Counted from the stretch's first letter, positions 1 to 7,693 are shown. The stretch: 27,023 nt of DNA from JBMOMT01 sp049324835 (GCA_049324835.1 JBMOMT010000012.1:1-27023), one strand, 5' to 3'. The notes: a model not told the origin generated them from the letters alone. Translations and numbers: made by a program.

Positions 1-1
1 C

Positions 2-457
2 GATGAAGCAGTGTGGCTCAACTCGGGATTCGTGGAAGTTGACGAGGTCGTAGGCTATCAGTTCCGGCGAATGTACAAGCTACCCGGAGGTCGGCTGGCG
101 GGTCGGCTGGCTCACTCGTGGGGCAAGGCTCTAGATTGGGGCATTGGCGTGGGAATCGATGTGGGTGTGCAGTGGTGGCTGGATAGGGGAAATCCATATC
201 TGACAGCCGAACAGAAGGCGTATAGAGCCGGGATCGCTGGCGTTGGTGGTTTAGTTTCCGGTGGCGTTGGTGCGTTAGTAAAGGCGGGATTAGTCAAGAT
301 CGGTTTAGTTTCTGGTCCAGCGGGATGGGTTGCAGTTGCCGTAGGCATCGGTTTTGAGGTAACTGTCTGGGATCGCTGGATCGCCCCGATGATCTATGAA
401 TCTGGTGGATTAAACGAAGAGCTACGCCTACTCCCGCTGGGGGGAGGCGCACCATGA
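2..457 (+). CDS. C-terminal part of a glycine-rich hydrophobic protein, possible polymorphic-toxin tip (partial)
   Basis: The reading frame is open to the left edge, so this is probably the 3' end of a longer gene; an internal GTG at 11 is the first possible start in view. The visible part has a polar, basic stretch, then two long Gly/Ala/Val-rich hydrophobic segments around residues 70-95 and 98-118 (counted from the GTG), then a short acidic tail with motif WDRWIAPMIYE. Base composition is visibly less GC-rich than in the minus-strand genes from 1.4 kb on. Its stop codon overlaps the next start as ATGA, so the two are translationally coupled. Hydrophobic Gly-rich C-termini followed by a small membrane protein are typical of polymorphic (RHS/contact-type) toxin-immunity cassettes. 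That role is inference, because no repeat or delivery domain is visible here. It could also be an ordinary membrane-associated protein. Confidence 0.55.
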   Translation, partial: DEAVWLNSGFVEVDEVVGYQFRRMYKLPGGRLAGRLAHSWGKALDWGIGVGIDVGVQWWLDRGNPYLTAEQKAYRAGIAGVGGLVSGGVGALVKAGLVKIGLVSGPAGWVAVAVGIGFEVTVWDRWIAPMIYESGGLNEELRLLPLGGGAP

Positions 458-963
458 GCGCCTCAGCTATTTTGGGATTGATAGGCCTGGTTGCGCTCTC
501 CTTTGGGCTATACATAAGAGCCGGTGGGTTCAAAGCATGGTACTTGATCGAGGGAGAATCAATACATGTGCGGAGTGAGACGCTGCGCAATATCCTTATT
601 CCGTTGGGTGTTACGTTTATGGTTTGGGCGATTGCATGGTCTGACCTCATATCCGACACAAAGGTTGGAAACAAGATTTTTGGATACGTAGTAATGCCAA
701 TGTTTGTTGCCTGCATAGTATTAAGCGTGTGGAATCCCCGCTGGCTGCGGCCGCGGTGGCTGGTGTACCTGGAAGAAGAGTACGGCACGGTGATGTGGCG
801 GCTTCTGGATGAGGCCAGAAAGAACCCCCGCGAGTGGGAGCAGCAAGTACGCACCAAAGAGGGTCTTGAACAGTGGGCCAAGGAAACCCGTGAGAAGCTG
901 GGCTACCCGCCGCATCCGGGTTGCATTGAGCGAGAAGCCAAAAAGAGGCGGAAACGGCGATGA
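454..963 (+). CDS. Small membrane protein, candidate immunity partner of the upstream gene
   Basis: 169 aa. Three hydrophobic helices are visible, near residues 4-22, 45-65 and 72-92, followed by a charged cytoplasmic-type tail rich in Glu, Arg and Lys that ends in a run of basic residues. The ATG lies inside the stop of the preceding gene (ATGA overlap), so expression is coupled. I do not recognise the family. If the upstream protein is a membrane-acting toxin tip, a co-translated small multi-helix membrane protein is what an immunity protein usually looks like, but nothing in the sequence proves it. Codon use resembles the upstream gene and differs from the GC-rich genes on the other strand, in keeping with an accessory cassette. 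A strong terminator follows 19 nt after the stop. Confidence 0.65.
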   Translation: MSASAILGLIGLVALSFGLYIRAGGFKAWYLIEGESIHVRSETLRNILIPLGVTFMVWAIAWSDLISDTKVGNKIFGYVVMPMFVACIVLSVWNPRWLRPRWLVYLEEEYGTVMWRLLDEARKNPREWEQQVRTKEGLEQWAKETREKLGYPPHPGCIEREAKKRRKRR

Positions 964-981
964 TGACATCGTCCTCAAAAC

Positions 982-1020
982 CAGCGCTGCTCACGATTCA
1001 GTGGGCGGCGCTGTGCTTTT
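982..1020 (+). terminator. Rho-independent terminator after the toxin/immunity-like pair
   Basis: A 13-bp stem (982-994 with 1001-1013) contains two G-U pairs and a 6-nt loop, and is followed by TGCTTTT. It starts 19 nt after the stop of the small membrane protein and is oriented to end plus-strand transcription. Confidence 0.7.
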
Positions 1021-1025
1021 CCTTC

Positions 1026-1058
1026 AGACCTGTCGGGTTTTCGAAACCCGACAGGTCT
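1026..1058. repeat. Perfect palindromic intergenic repeat
   Basis: Two 15-bp arms, 1026-1040 and 1044-1058, are exact reverse complements around a 3-nt centre. The core is CCTGTCGGGTTT and its complement. There is no coding sequence here and no U-tract right after either arm, so it looks like a dispersed palindromic element rather than a second terminator. No second copy was seen in this window, so repeat status is inferred from its perfect symmetry and its type. Confidence 0.65.
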
Positions 1059-1082
1059 TGTCTGCCTGCGGCGGTATCATCA

Positions 1083-1208
1083 TCAACACCATTCCCTCAC
1101 CCTCACCAATCGCTTCTTCACACCGGTGAAAAGACAGCGCCTCGACGGGACGCCGTATCTCCTGGCCGCTTCTTTCAGGGGAATGTAGGTTTCGAGTTGG
1201 GTAGACAT
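1083..1208 (-). pseudogene. Short helix-turn-helix / excisionase-like remnant (41 codons)
   Basis: From an ATG at 1208, preceded by GAGGAG 7 nt upstream, a 41-codon frame begins with a sequence typical of MerR/excisionase-type HTH proteins: IPLKEAARRYGVP. After that motif the match fades into a basic, unstructured end (VKKRLVRVREW) and stops early. Intact members carry a recognition-helix and wing segment and run longer. I read this as a gene broken just after the first helix-turn-helix, by frameshift or replacement of its 3' part, although a genuine very short DNA-binding protein cannot be excluded. It lies between tRNA-Arg and the palindromic repeat, in a setting of foreign-looking DNA. Confidence 0.45.
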
Positions 1209-1232
1209 GACGCTCTCCTCAACTGCCGTGAG

Positions 1233-1275
1233 AAAAGCTCCCACCCCAAGCAGAAAACCTCCTGGTGGGGCTTTT
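1233..1275 (-). terminator. Terminator downstream of tRNA-Arg
   Basis: On the minus strand the arms AAAAGC-CCCACC and GGTGGG-GCTTTT pair with one bulged base around a 17-19 nt loop, ending in TTTT. It lies 11 nt beyond the 3' end of the tRNA. Its A/T-flanked symmetry could also let it stop plus-strand transcription. Confidence 0.6.
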
Positions 1276-1285
1276 ACTTGCCAGG

Positions 1286-1360
1286 CACCCCCGGCAGGAT
1301 TCGAACCTGCGACCCACTGCTTAGAAGGCAGTTGCTCTGGTCCGGCTGAGCTACGGGGGC
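1286..1360 (-). tRNA. tRNA-Arg (anticodon UCU)
   Basis: The minus strand folds as a complete cloverleaf of 75 nt: a 7-bp acceptor stem (GCCCCCG with CGGGGGT, first pair G-U), a 4-bp D stem, a 5-bp anticodon stem ACTGC/GCAGT with loop CTTCTAA (anticodon TCT), a 5-nt variable loop, and a T arm GCAGG-TTCGAAT-CCTGC. The discriminator is G. The genome reads CCT after it, so the CCA end is not fully encoded and must be added. UCU decodes AGA/AGG arginine codons. Confidence 0.95.
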
Positions 1361-1372
1361 AGTTTGGCTTCA

Positions 1373-1401
1373 ATTATACCCACCTGTGGGGATATGGTCA
1401 A
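1373..1401 (-). promoter_or_regulatory. Sigma-70-type promoter of tRNA-Arg
   Basis: On the minus strand TTGACC (1401-1396) and TATAAT (1378-1373) are separated by exactly 17 bp. The -10 box ends 12 nt before the mature 5' end of the tRNA, so the tRNA has its own start independent of the aldo/keto reductase operon. Confidence 0.8.
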
Positions 1402-1454
1402 ATGCAACACGCGACGCACTCCCGGCAGGCGCTGGCCTGTCATGCCGCGATGGC

Positions 1455-2588
1455 TCACGGACAGAGCAATTCGTGCGCCTGGATCAACCAGTTGGGAATG
1501 TCGATCTGCTGTGGGCACCTGGTCAGGCAATCGCCGCAGGCCACACACAAATTGGCCCTTTCGTCTTCCTTGAGCCAGCTATAGGCCAGCGGCGCCCGTG
1601 TGTCGTCGCCGTACATGATGGCGTCGTTATAGAGCTCCAGAATGCGCGGAATATTGACCCCACTGGGGCAGGGCAGGCAATACTGGCAGTTGGTGCATGG
1701 CACGGGGCACAGCTTCCAGTAGGCATCACGCACGCGAGTGATCAAGGCCAGGTCATTCTCGGTCAGCGTGCCTGGCCCAGATTGTGCCGCGCTGGCGACG
1801 TTTTCCACCACGTGTTCCATCGCGCTCATGCCGCTGAGCGCCACCGATACCTCTGGCTGGTTCCACACCCATTGTAACGCCCAATCTGCCAGCCGGCGCG
1901 GCTGCGACGCGGATTCCCAGATTGCCTGGATCATCGGCGGCACCTTTTTGCTCAATCGACCGCCGCGAATGGGCTCCATCACCACCACGGCCAGCCCCTT
2001 CTCGGCGGCGTAGCGCAGCCCTCTGACACCGGCCTGATAGTCGACGTCCATAAAATTGTACTGTATCTGGCACAGCGTCCACTCGAAAGCATCCAGGATG
2101 TCCTTAAAGACCCCGAAATCGTCGTGAAAGGAAAAACCCAGGTGGTGAAAGCGGCCATCGGCCATTGCCCGTTCGGCCCACTGCCGCACACCGAGATCAC
2201 GCAGCAAGGGCCATCTCTCCCGATTCAGACCATGCAGCAGGTAAAAGTCCAGGTGGCCTGTTTGCAGCCGCTGCAACTGCTCGTCGAGGTAACGATCAAA
2301 ATCTTCGGCCTTTTGGATCAACCAGGAGGGCATTTTGGTGGCCAGTTTTACCCGTTCGCGGTAGCCCTCCCGGAGCACCCGGCCCACAAAGGATTCACTG
2401 CCGCCGCCGTGATAAGCATAGGCCGTGTCCAGGTAATTCACGCCGTGGTCGATGGCGTAACGTATCATGCGCTGCGCCAGCGGCTCGTCGATTCTGGTCC
2501 GGTCGCCGTCGATCACCGGCAGCCGCATGGCGCCGAAACCCAACGCCGATACCTGCCAGTCCAGTTTACCAAAAGCGCGGTACTGCAT
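1455..2588 (-). CDS. Aldo/keto reductase with C-terminal [4Fe-4S] ferredoxin domain
   Basis: 377 aa from the ATG at 2588, which has GGGAGAGG just upstream; a GTG at 2609 would add seven residues but lacks such a site. The N-terminal about 280 residues form an aldo/keto reductase barrel with the catalytic tetrad visible: D54, Y59, K85 and H119 in LLHG. Near residues 295-360 are two cysteine clusters, CTNCQYCLPCP and CVACGDCLTRCP, the pattern of a bacterial two-cluster ferredoxin. This is the known family of iron-sulfur aldo/keto reductases (COG1453 type), common in anaerobes and Chloroflexota, whose physiological substrate is generally unknown. The clusters suggest electron exchange with ferredoxin rather than NADPH chemistry alone. 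It is the last gene of the long minus-strand operon, 36 nt after the DUF1028 gene. Confidence 0.9.
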   Translation of the reverse strand: MQYRAFGKLDWQVSALGFGAMRLPVIDGDRTRIDEPLAQRMIRYAIDHGVNYLDTAYAYHGGGSESFVGRVLREGYRERVKLATKMPSWLIQKAEDFDRYLDEQLQRLQTGHLDFYLLHGLNRERWPLLRDLGVRQWAERAMADGRFHHLGFSFHDDFGVFKDILDAFEWTLCQIQYNFMDVDYQAGVRGLRYAAEKGLAVVVMEPIRGGRLSKKVPPMIQAIWESASQPRRLADWALQWVWNQPEVSVALSGMSAMEHVVENVASAAQSGPGTLTENDLALITRVRDAYWKLCPVPCTNCQYCLPCPSGVNIPRILELYNDAIMYGDDTRAPLAYSWLKEDERANLCVACGDCLTRCPQQIDIPNWLIQAHELLCP

Positions 2589-2624
2589 GGTGCCTCTCCC
2601 AGTCCTCACCCAATCGGAAAGCCA

Positions 2625-3506
2625 TCAACGGGCGAATTTTTGCCGCAGCACGCTCAGAACCTGCTCGCTGATCAGGCCGTTCTCCTCGTCGAAGCGCTCC
2701 TCGAAATTTTCATTGCCGATCAACGCCCGCAGCGCCTGGCGGGTGATCGCGTCGTAATCGTCGCCCAGGGGGCCCTGGTAATAACCGGCCCATTGCAGAA
2801 TGCGCTGCACCTCGCGCACCACCGGGCCTGCGATGCGCACCATCTCGCTGGCTTCAGGCGGTTTAAAAAAGAGATGATGCAGCTCCACCAGCGCCTGGAG
2901 CCGTTCAATGGGCGCGGGGTCGTCGTCGACCCGCAGGTCCAGGTAACGATCGTTAAAGCCGGCATAACCGCCTCCCGATCGCACCACCAACACGGCTGCC
3001 GATTGCTGGCCCCGACTGTCGCCGCCGGCTGCCTGTCCGGCGGCCAGGGCCGCCACCAGACGATCGGCCAGTTCACCCTGGCGGTCCTCGAAGGTCCGCG
3101 CCATGGCCGCCACCGTCTCCCGGCTCACCAGGATGTTGCCCTGGGCAGCGTAACCGCTGCCGGTGATCCCGCCGGCCCAGGCATGGCACTCGTCGCCGGT
3201 AAAAGTGGCCGCCTGGCCCTGAGCATCGACCAGGCCCACCTGCCGCCGGGCGCGACCCTCGTCGGCAGCGATCAGCCGCTCCAATGCCTCGCGCGCGCTC
3301 GAGCCCTGGGCCATCAGCGCCAGACCGTCTGGCCCAAAAGAGGTGTTGGCATACGACTGTGTGGCCACCGCTCCCACGCCAGCTCTGGCCCACGGCACGA
3401 CTGCTCCCACGGCCAGAAACTTGGATTGTACGGCCACACCCCACTCTTGTGCGTCGGGATCGTGGGCCACGATAGAAAAGGTAGACGGGCGCGCGATGCG
3501 ATTCAT
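2625..3506 (-). CDS. DUF1028 family protein with C-terminal peptidoglycan-binding-like domain
   Basis: 293 aa. Residues about 8-215 match the DUF1028 pattern: TFSIVAHDP, then a GVAV/AVG stretch, and AGVGAVATQSY, an Ntn-hydrolase-like fold of unproven activity. After a linker, residues about 230-290 (VQRILQWAGYYQGPLGDDYDA) resemble a putative peptidoglycan-binding-like helical domain. No signal peptide is visible, so the cell-wall role of that domain is doubtful. The start codon overlaps the stop of the cyclodeaminase-like gene (ATGA), so the two are translationally coupled. Pairing of DUF1028 proteins with amino-acid or folate-type catabolic genes is common, and I infer a small-molecule hydrolase role. 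Confidence 0.85.
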   Translation of the reverse strand: MNRIARPSTFSIVAHDPDAQEWGVAVQSKFLAVGAVVPWARAGVGAVATQSYANTSFGPDGLALMAQGSSAREALERLIAADEGRARRQVGLVDAQGQAATFTGDECHAWAGGITGSGYAAQGNILVSRETVAAMARTFEDRQGELADRLVAALAAGQAAGGDSRGQQSAAVLVVRSGGGYAGFNDRYLDLRVDDDPAPIERLQALVELHHLFFKPPEASEMVRIAGPVVREVQRILQWAGYYQGPLGDDYDAITRQALRALIGNENFEERFDEENGLISEQVLSVLRQKFAR

Positions 3507-4051
3507 GGCTCAGACTCCTCTTTTTCCAGCAGGGCCAATCGGTCCTGCGTGAGCTGGCGAAAGGCCGGTTCCTGGAGCCGCGACAGATTGGCGCGGGCAT
3601 TGAGCAGTTGCACCTGGAGGCAGGCCCGGGCCAGTATCGTCACTGCCTGTACGTCGGCGGCGGCCAGACCGGCCAACTGCAACGATTCGGCCAGTTGCAG
3701 CAGCCGCTGGCAATTGGCAGCGATCTCGAGCGGTACTGTGACGGCCTCCTGCCAGGCCGCCTCGATCTCGGACTCGGCTGCGCCCCTGCGCTCCACGGCC
3801 ACCGCCGCCCGATAGGCCTGCGCGTCGGCGTCGGCGTTGGCCATCAGACAGCGGCGCAACGCCTCGGCCTCGATCACCAGATCGTGCGACAGGCTCACCC
3901 CGGCGCGTCGCAGAGCCAGGCGCCCCATCTTGATCAACAGGGCGGCTGCCATCGCTGCCGCCACAGCCGTCACACTCCCGGCCGCCGGCGCCGCTCTGGC
4001 CGACGAAACCTGTTCGATGAAACTCCAGACGGTTGCTCCGCGGTAGCTCAT
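3503..4051 (-). CDS. Cyclodeaminase/cyclohydrolase family protein (FchA/FTCD-C like)
   Basis: 182 aa, all-helical, matching the formiminotransferase-cyclodeaminase C-terminal domain family. That family includes methenyl-tetrahydrofolate cyclohydrolase FchA of acetogens and formimino-THF cyclodeaminase. The start at 4051 has a strong GGGGAGGAAATT site. Visible family features are SFIEQVSSARAAPAAGSVTA at the N-terminus and ARACLQVQLLNARANL near the C-terminus. The usual glycine-rich PGGGS loop is PAAGS here (residues 22-26), so folate binding may be altered. No formiminotransferase or other one-carbon folate gene is adjacent. The annotation is secure at family level; activity on folate is not certain. 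Confidence 0.8.
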   Translation of the reverse strand: MSYRGATVWSFIEQVSSARAAPAAGSVTAVAAAMAAALLIKMGRLALRRAGVSLSHDLVIEAEALRRCLMANADADAQAYRAAVAVERRGAAESEIEAAWQEAVTVPLEIAANCQRLLQLAESLQLAGLAAADVQAVTILARACLQVQLLNARANLSRLQEPAFRQLTQDRLALLEKEESEP

Positions 4052-4066
4052 AATTTCCTCCCCGGC

Positions 4067-4783
4067 TCACGCCTCAGAGGGCGGCGATGATGGCTCACCA
4101 TCGGCAAAAAGCACCAGTTGGTGCGGGCGCAGCAGGCAAATGTTCCCCTCTCGGCTGTCCACCAGGCCCAGCCGCCGCAGTTTGCTCATGACCCGAATGG
4201 CCGTCTCGACAGTGGTGCCGGTCATGTCGGCGATCTCCTGGCGCGTCAGCGAGACGGTGAGGATCACGGCGTCGCCCTGGCGGCGTCCGGAGGCCGCTGC
4301 CAGCCGCAGCAGCAAACGGACGATGCGCTGCTCCACCTTTTCGACGGCCAGGCTGCGGATGGTCTCGTGGGCCCGCTCCAGGCGACGGCCCAGCTCTTCG
4401 ATGAGCGACCACCCCAGCGCCGGGTGCTGCTGCACCAGTTCCACGTAGGCTCGCCGCGGCAGTCCACTGGCTGTGACGGTCTCCATTGCCTGGGCCGAGG
4501 CCGGGTAAGCCCCACCGGCCAGCACACCCACCTCGCCGACGATCTGCCCACCATTCAAGATGGCCAGGATCGTTTCGTGGCCATCGGCTGAGTGTTTGAC
4601 CATCTTGACCCGGCCTGAAAGCACCAGATAGAGCCACTCGGCGGGTTGGCCTTCCATGAACAAATAATCGCCGGCCGCATAGCGCTGTTCCACCATCTGC
4701 GCCAGCAGATGGCGCTGTTCGTCCGATGTCAGCCCCAAAAAGAAAAAGTGATTACTCGGCAGACCCTGAGAGAGGCCGGGCAT
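4067..4783 (-). CDS. Crp/Fnr family transcriptional regulator
   Basis: 238 aa. An N-terminal cyclic-nucleotide-binding-like beta barrel (residues about 12-125) is followed by a long dimerisation helix (about 125-165) and a winged helix-turn-helix at about 178-212 (TRQEIADMTGTTVETAIRVM). There is no N-terminal cysteine cluster, so it is not an oxygen sensor of the FNR type. In the phosphate-binding cassette the sequence reads GEVGVLAGGAYPASAQA, so the arginine that binds the cyclic phosphate in CRP is absent; the ligand is therefore probably not cAMP. It starts 3 nt after the pyrophosphatase stop and sits in mid-operon, so it could be autoregulatory. Confidence 0.9.
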   Translation of the reverse strand: MPGLSQGLPSNHFFFLGLTSDEQRHLLAQMVEQRYAAGDYLFMEGQPAEWLYLVLSGRVKMVKHSADGHETILAILNGGQIVGEVGVLAGGAYPASAQAMETVTASGLPRRAYVELVQQHPALGWSLIEELGRRLERAHETIRSLAVEKVEQRIVRLLLRLAAASGRRQGDAVILTVSLTRQEIADMTGTTVETAIRVMSKLRRLGLVDSREGNICLLRPHQLVLFADGEPSSPPSEA

Positions 4784-4786
4784 GGC

Positions 4787-6421
4787 TCAGACCTTACGCA
4801 GGCGAATGTGCGGCAACACCGGCACCACCTGTTTTTTGCGCGAAACCACCCCCGGCAGCACGAGGGTGTGCGGCGAGACCAGTTCGCGGCCAAAGGCTTC
4901 GGCCACCGCCTGCTCCTGACCGGTCACGAACAGTCTGGACTCGTTGCGCCGCATGTCTACCACGATGAACATCATGGCGGCATAACCCCGATCCGCCTGC
5001 AGACGTTTCATCTCGGCGATCAGATCGTCTTGCACGGCGTCCACCCGGCTGCGGTCGGTGGTCTCCATGTAGCCGATGCCAAAACGAGCCCCTTCGATGG
5101 TGAACTCTTTGAAATCGGTGGTCAGTATCTCACGCAGGCTACGATCGCTCAGGTCGGAGGCCACGGCAAAAATCTCTTCGGCCAAAGCCTCCAGGCTCAC
5201 ACCGGCCAGCTCGGCCAGGTGACGCCCCACCTCCCGGTCGCGGTCGGTGCAGGTGGGCGAGCGAAAAGCCACCGTATCGGTGAGGATGCCGCCCAACAAA
5301 ATGCCGGCGATGGCAGGCGGAATAGGGATGCCCGACTCCCAATACAGGCCGGCGACGATGGTCGAGGTGGCGCCGATGACCTCGTTGCGGAAAAAGATGG
5401 GCGACGGCGTGTGGATGTCGGCGATGCGATGGTGATCGATGATGCCCAGAATCTCGGCCTCTTCCAGCCCATCCACCGACTGGGCCCGCTCGTTGTGATC
5501 CACCAGAATCACGCCGTGGCGTATGGGGCGCAACAGATCGCTGCGTGAGAGCATGCCCGCCAGGCGACCGTCGTTGCCGATCACGGGCAGCGTGCGTTGC
5601 CGGGCGAGCCTGTCGCGGGCCTCGTCCAGCAGGTCGTCGGGATGAGCAACGAGGACCTGGCGTTGCATCACCGAAGAGGCCGGGATGCTCAGGCCGATCA
5701 GACGGGTGGTGGTAAAGGTGTGATGCGGTGACGAGACGATGGTCACCTGTTTTTGTCGGGCCAGCGCCTTGATGTCGTCATCGACCGGCAGGCCGCCCGT
5801 GATCACCATGACGGCCACGCCCCGTTCGATGGCCAGCCGTTGGGCGTCGGGCCGGTCGCCGACGACAAAGAGAATCCCCGGCTCCAGCCGGTTTTGAATC
5901 GTCTCTGCAGCCATGGCGCCGATCATGACCTTGTCGCGCAGGGCAGTGGAGGGCGCACGCACCACCAGTTTGGCCCCTAACGTGGCCAACAGGTTGTCCA
6001 GATTGAGCGCCACCTGATCCAGGGCGGTGGGATCCATCTCTTCCAAAAAGATACGCGACAGGTCTTCGACGGTGATCAGCCCTTGCAAGCGGTGGTCGCC
6101 ATCGATCAGCGGGATGCTACGCACCTGGTTTTCCCGCAGGCGACGGCCTATCTGGTAAATGGACTCGTTGGGATCGGCGGTGACCGACCGGGTGGTCATG
6201 ACGTCGGCCACACGTGGGCGAACGTCCTCCACCAGCAACGGCGCAGGCACGCCGAAACGCTCCAGGATGTAGCGCGTCTCGGGCCAGGGTGGTCCCTGGC
6301 GGGCGGCGATGACGTTTTCCCAACCCTGACGGCGCAGCAATTCGGCATAGGCCGCCGCCGAGACGATGGCGTCGGTATCGGGCCTTTTGTGGCCGATGAC
6401 ATAGACACGTCTGTGAGACAT
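4787..6421 (-). CDS. ppaC: Manganese-dependent inorganic pyrophosphatase with CBS and DRTGG domains
   Basis: 544 aa, close to the length of CBS-type family II pyrophosphatases. It hydrolyses PPi to 2 Pi in the cytoplasm. The DHH catalytic part begins with GHKRPDTDA (10-18), is interrupted, and resumes with DHNE (308-311) and DHH (329-331). The C-terminal DHHA2 part carries SRKKQ near the end, the substrate-binding motif. Inserted between are CBS1 (about 70-127), a DRTGG domain (about 135-250) and CBS2 (about 250-300). In the characterised family this insert binds adenine nucleotides and diadenosine polyphosphates, with AMP/ADP inhibiting and ATP/ApnA activating. All metal-ligand motifs are present, so activity is expected. 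It starts 22 nt after the secreted peptidase gene. Confidence 0.95.
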   Translation of the reverse strand: MSHRRVYVIGHKRPDTDAIVSAAAYAELLRRQGWENVIAARQGPPWPETRYILERFGVPAPLLVEDVRPRVADVMTTRSVTADPNESIYQIGRRLRENQVRSIPLIDGDHRLQGLITVEDLSRIFLEEMDPTALDQVALNLDNLLATLGAKLVVRAPSTALRDKVMIGAMAAETIQNRLEPGILFVVGDRPDAQRLAIERGVAVMVITGGLPVDDDIKALARQKQVTIVSSPHHTFTTTRLIGLSIPASSVMQRQVLVAHPDDLLDEARDRLARQRTLPVIGNDGRLAGMLSRSDLLRPIRHGVILVDHNERAQSVDGLEEAEILGIIDHHRIADIHTPSPIFFRNEVIGATSTIVAGLYWESGIPIPPAIAGILLGGILTDTVAFRSPTCTDRDREVGRHLAELAGVSLEALAEEIFAVASDLSDRSLREILTTDFKEFTIEGARFGIGYMETTDRSRVDAVQDDLIAEMKRLQADRGYAAMMFIVVDMRRNESRLFVTGQEQAVAEAFGRELVSPHTLVLPGVVSRKKQVVPVLPHIRLRKV

Positions 6422-6443
6422 TTCTTTACCGTGTTCCTCTGAA

Positions 6444-7670
6444 TTACTTTTCGCGACGCAGGTGGGTCAGGGGTAAGGCCAGCAATGGCAGCCATGGCAG
6501 GCTGATGAGTATCAATAACAGCCAGGGAGCCGCCCGCTCGAACCCCAAAATGGCGGGCGAATCGGCGCTCAACGAGGCTCGCCAGCGATCCTCCAGGCGG
6601 CCCAGGCTGATGCCCAGCACTTTTTCCACGCCGCCGCGACAGGTCACGCCGTCGTCGTAAACCGTCACCAGGCTGGCGATGGCCGAGCGGCCATAGGTAT
6701 CGGTGATAAAACGCACCAGGCTGCCGCTCTGAGCGTAGGCCAGGCGCACGCTGGCGTCCTCGCGGGGAAAAGTGCGGCACAACGAATCGAATGGCAGCAG
6801 CCCGTTCTCTTGCAGAGCCTGCTGGAGTATCACGTCGTAATCCGGGTTGGGGCTTTGTTCACTGACCACGGCCAGACCTTCGTTGAGCCAGACGGGCAAA
6901 TTGGCGTAGCGACTGTCCAGCGCTTCGTACAACAGCAGGTGAGTCAGCTCGTGGGGGAGCAAGGCGTGCATGGTGGCGCTGCTGCTCAGGCCGGGCGGCA
7001 CCGCCAGCACGGCCAATCGCAGTTCCGGATAGGCCTGGCCCACCGTCCATTCACGCCCGGTGGTGGGCAGGGCGAGCGCCAGGTCTTGCTCGCTGGCATA
7101 GAGGTACAGGTCGAAAGGCGCTGCCAGGGCCAGCGACGGCGCGACCATTTGACGGATATCGTCCACAGCCCGATTGGCCACGTCGGCGGCGCGGATGCCC
7201 AGGTCGTCGCCGCCGCTGTACCAATGCACCACAACGTTCTGGCCTGCCAGTGATTGCCACTCGCCAAAGCGAGTGTCCTCGTAGGTGAAAACGTCGGCCT
7301 GACTGGTGACCTTTTGGCCTTCGGCGTCGCTGACTGTCCACCAATAGCGGATCTGGACGAAGGGTTTGAGCGGCTGTTGCGCCAGATCGACGGTGTGGCT
7401 CAGGTCGAGTTCATGGGCGGGCGCAAAGTCGAGCCGCTGCACGGTCGAGGCCCGGTTGTAGGGCGTCTCGTAGGCCAGCACCACAGAGGTGATGTCGGCC
7501 GTGCTGGTGGCCTGCAAGGCAAACCGGATCGATACACCAAAATCTACCTGGGGCGTTTCAGTCTCGATTTCGAGTGTGCCCTCTCTCTGCGCCGTGGCAG
7601 AGGTTGCCAGCAACAACGACAGGCCCATAACGAGCAGCAGCCAGTGCACAAGCCGTCGGGTTTGTTTCAC
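6444..7670 (-). CDS. Secreted/membrane-anchored gluzincin metallopeptidase (peptidase MA-like)
   Basis: 408 aa from GTG 7670. I chose this start because it gives a complete signal peptide (KQTRRL, a hydrophobic core to about residue 24, then ATSATA-Q); the frame stays open further upstream but only across the permease gene. After a beta-rich N-terminal region, the zinc motif HELTH lies at 240-244 with the downstream glutamate in WLNEG (E264), the gluzincin arrangement of the peptidase-MA-like family. A hydrophobic segment at about 381-400 followed by THLRREK is a C-terminal membrane anchor with a basic cytoplasmic end, so the enzyme faces outside. It lies 23 nt after the permease gene. The substrate is unknown. 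Confidence 0.85.
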   Translation of the reverse strand: MKQTRRLVHWLLLVMGLSLLLATSATAQREGTLEIETETPQVDFGVSIRFALQATSTADITSVVLAYETPYNRASTVQRLDFAPAHELDLSHTVDLAQQPLKPFVQIRYWWTVSDAEGQKVTSQADVFTYEDTRFGEWQSLAGQNVVVHWYSGGDDLGIRAADVANRAVDDIRQMVAPSLALAAPFDLYLYASEQDLALALPTTGREWTVGQAYPELRLAVLAVPPGLSSSATMHALLPHELTHLLLYEALDSRYANLPVWLNEGLAVVSEQSPNPDYDVILQQALQENGLLPFDSLCRTFPREDASVRLAYAQSGSLVRFITDTYGRSAIASLVTVYDDGVTCRGGVEKVLGISLGRLEDRWRASLSADSPAILGFERAAPWLLLILISLPWLPLLALPLTHLRREK

Positions 7671-7693
7671 CTCGGCACGTCCTTTGTAAACGG

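Noticed and set aside
1404..1454. Terminator after the aldo/keto reductase gene
   Set aside because: Only a 5-bp CAGGC/GCCTG hairpin without a T-run was seen; too weak to call.
2124..3815. 563-codon open frame on the plus strand
   Set aside because: It is antisense to the aldo/keto reductase, DUF1028 and cyclodeaminase genes, which all have clear family motifs; the translation has no recognisable domain.
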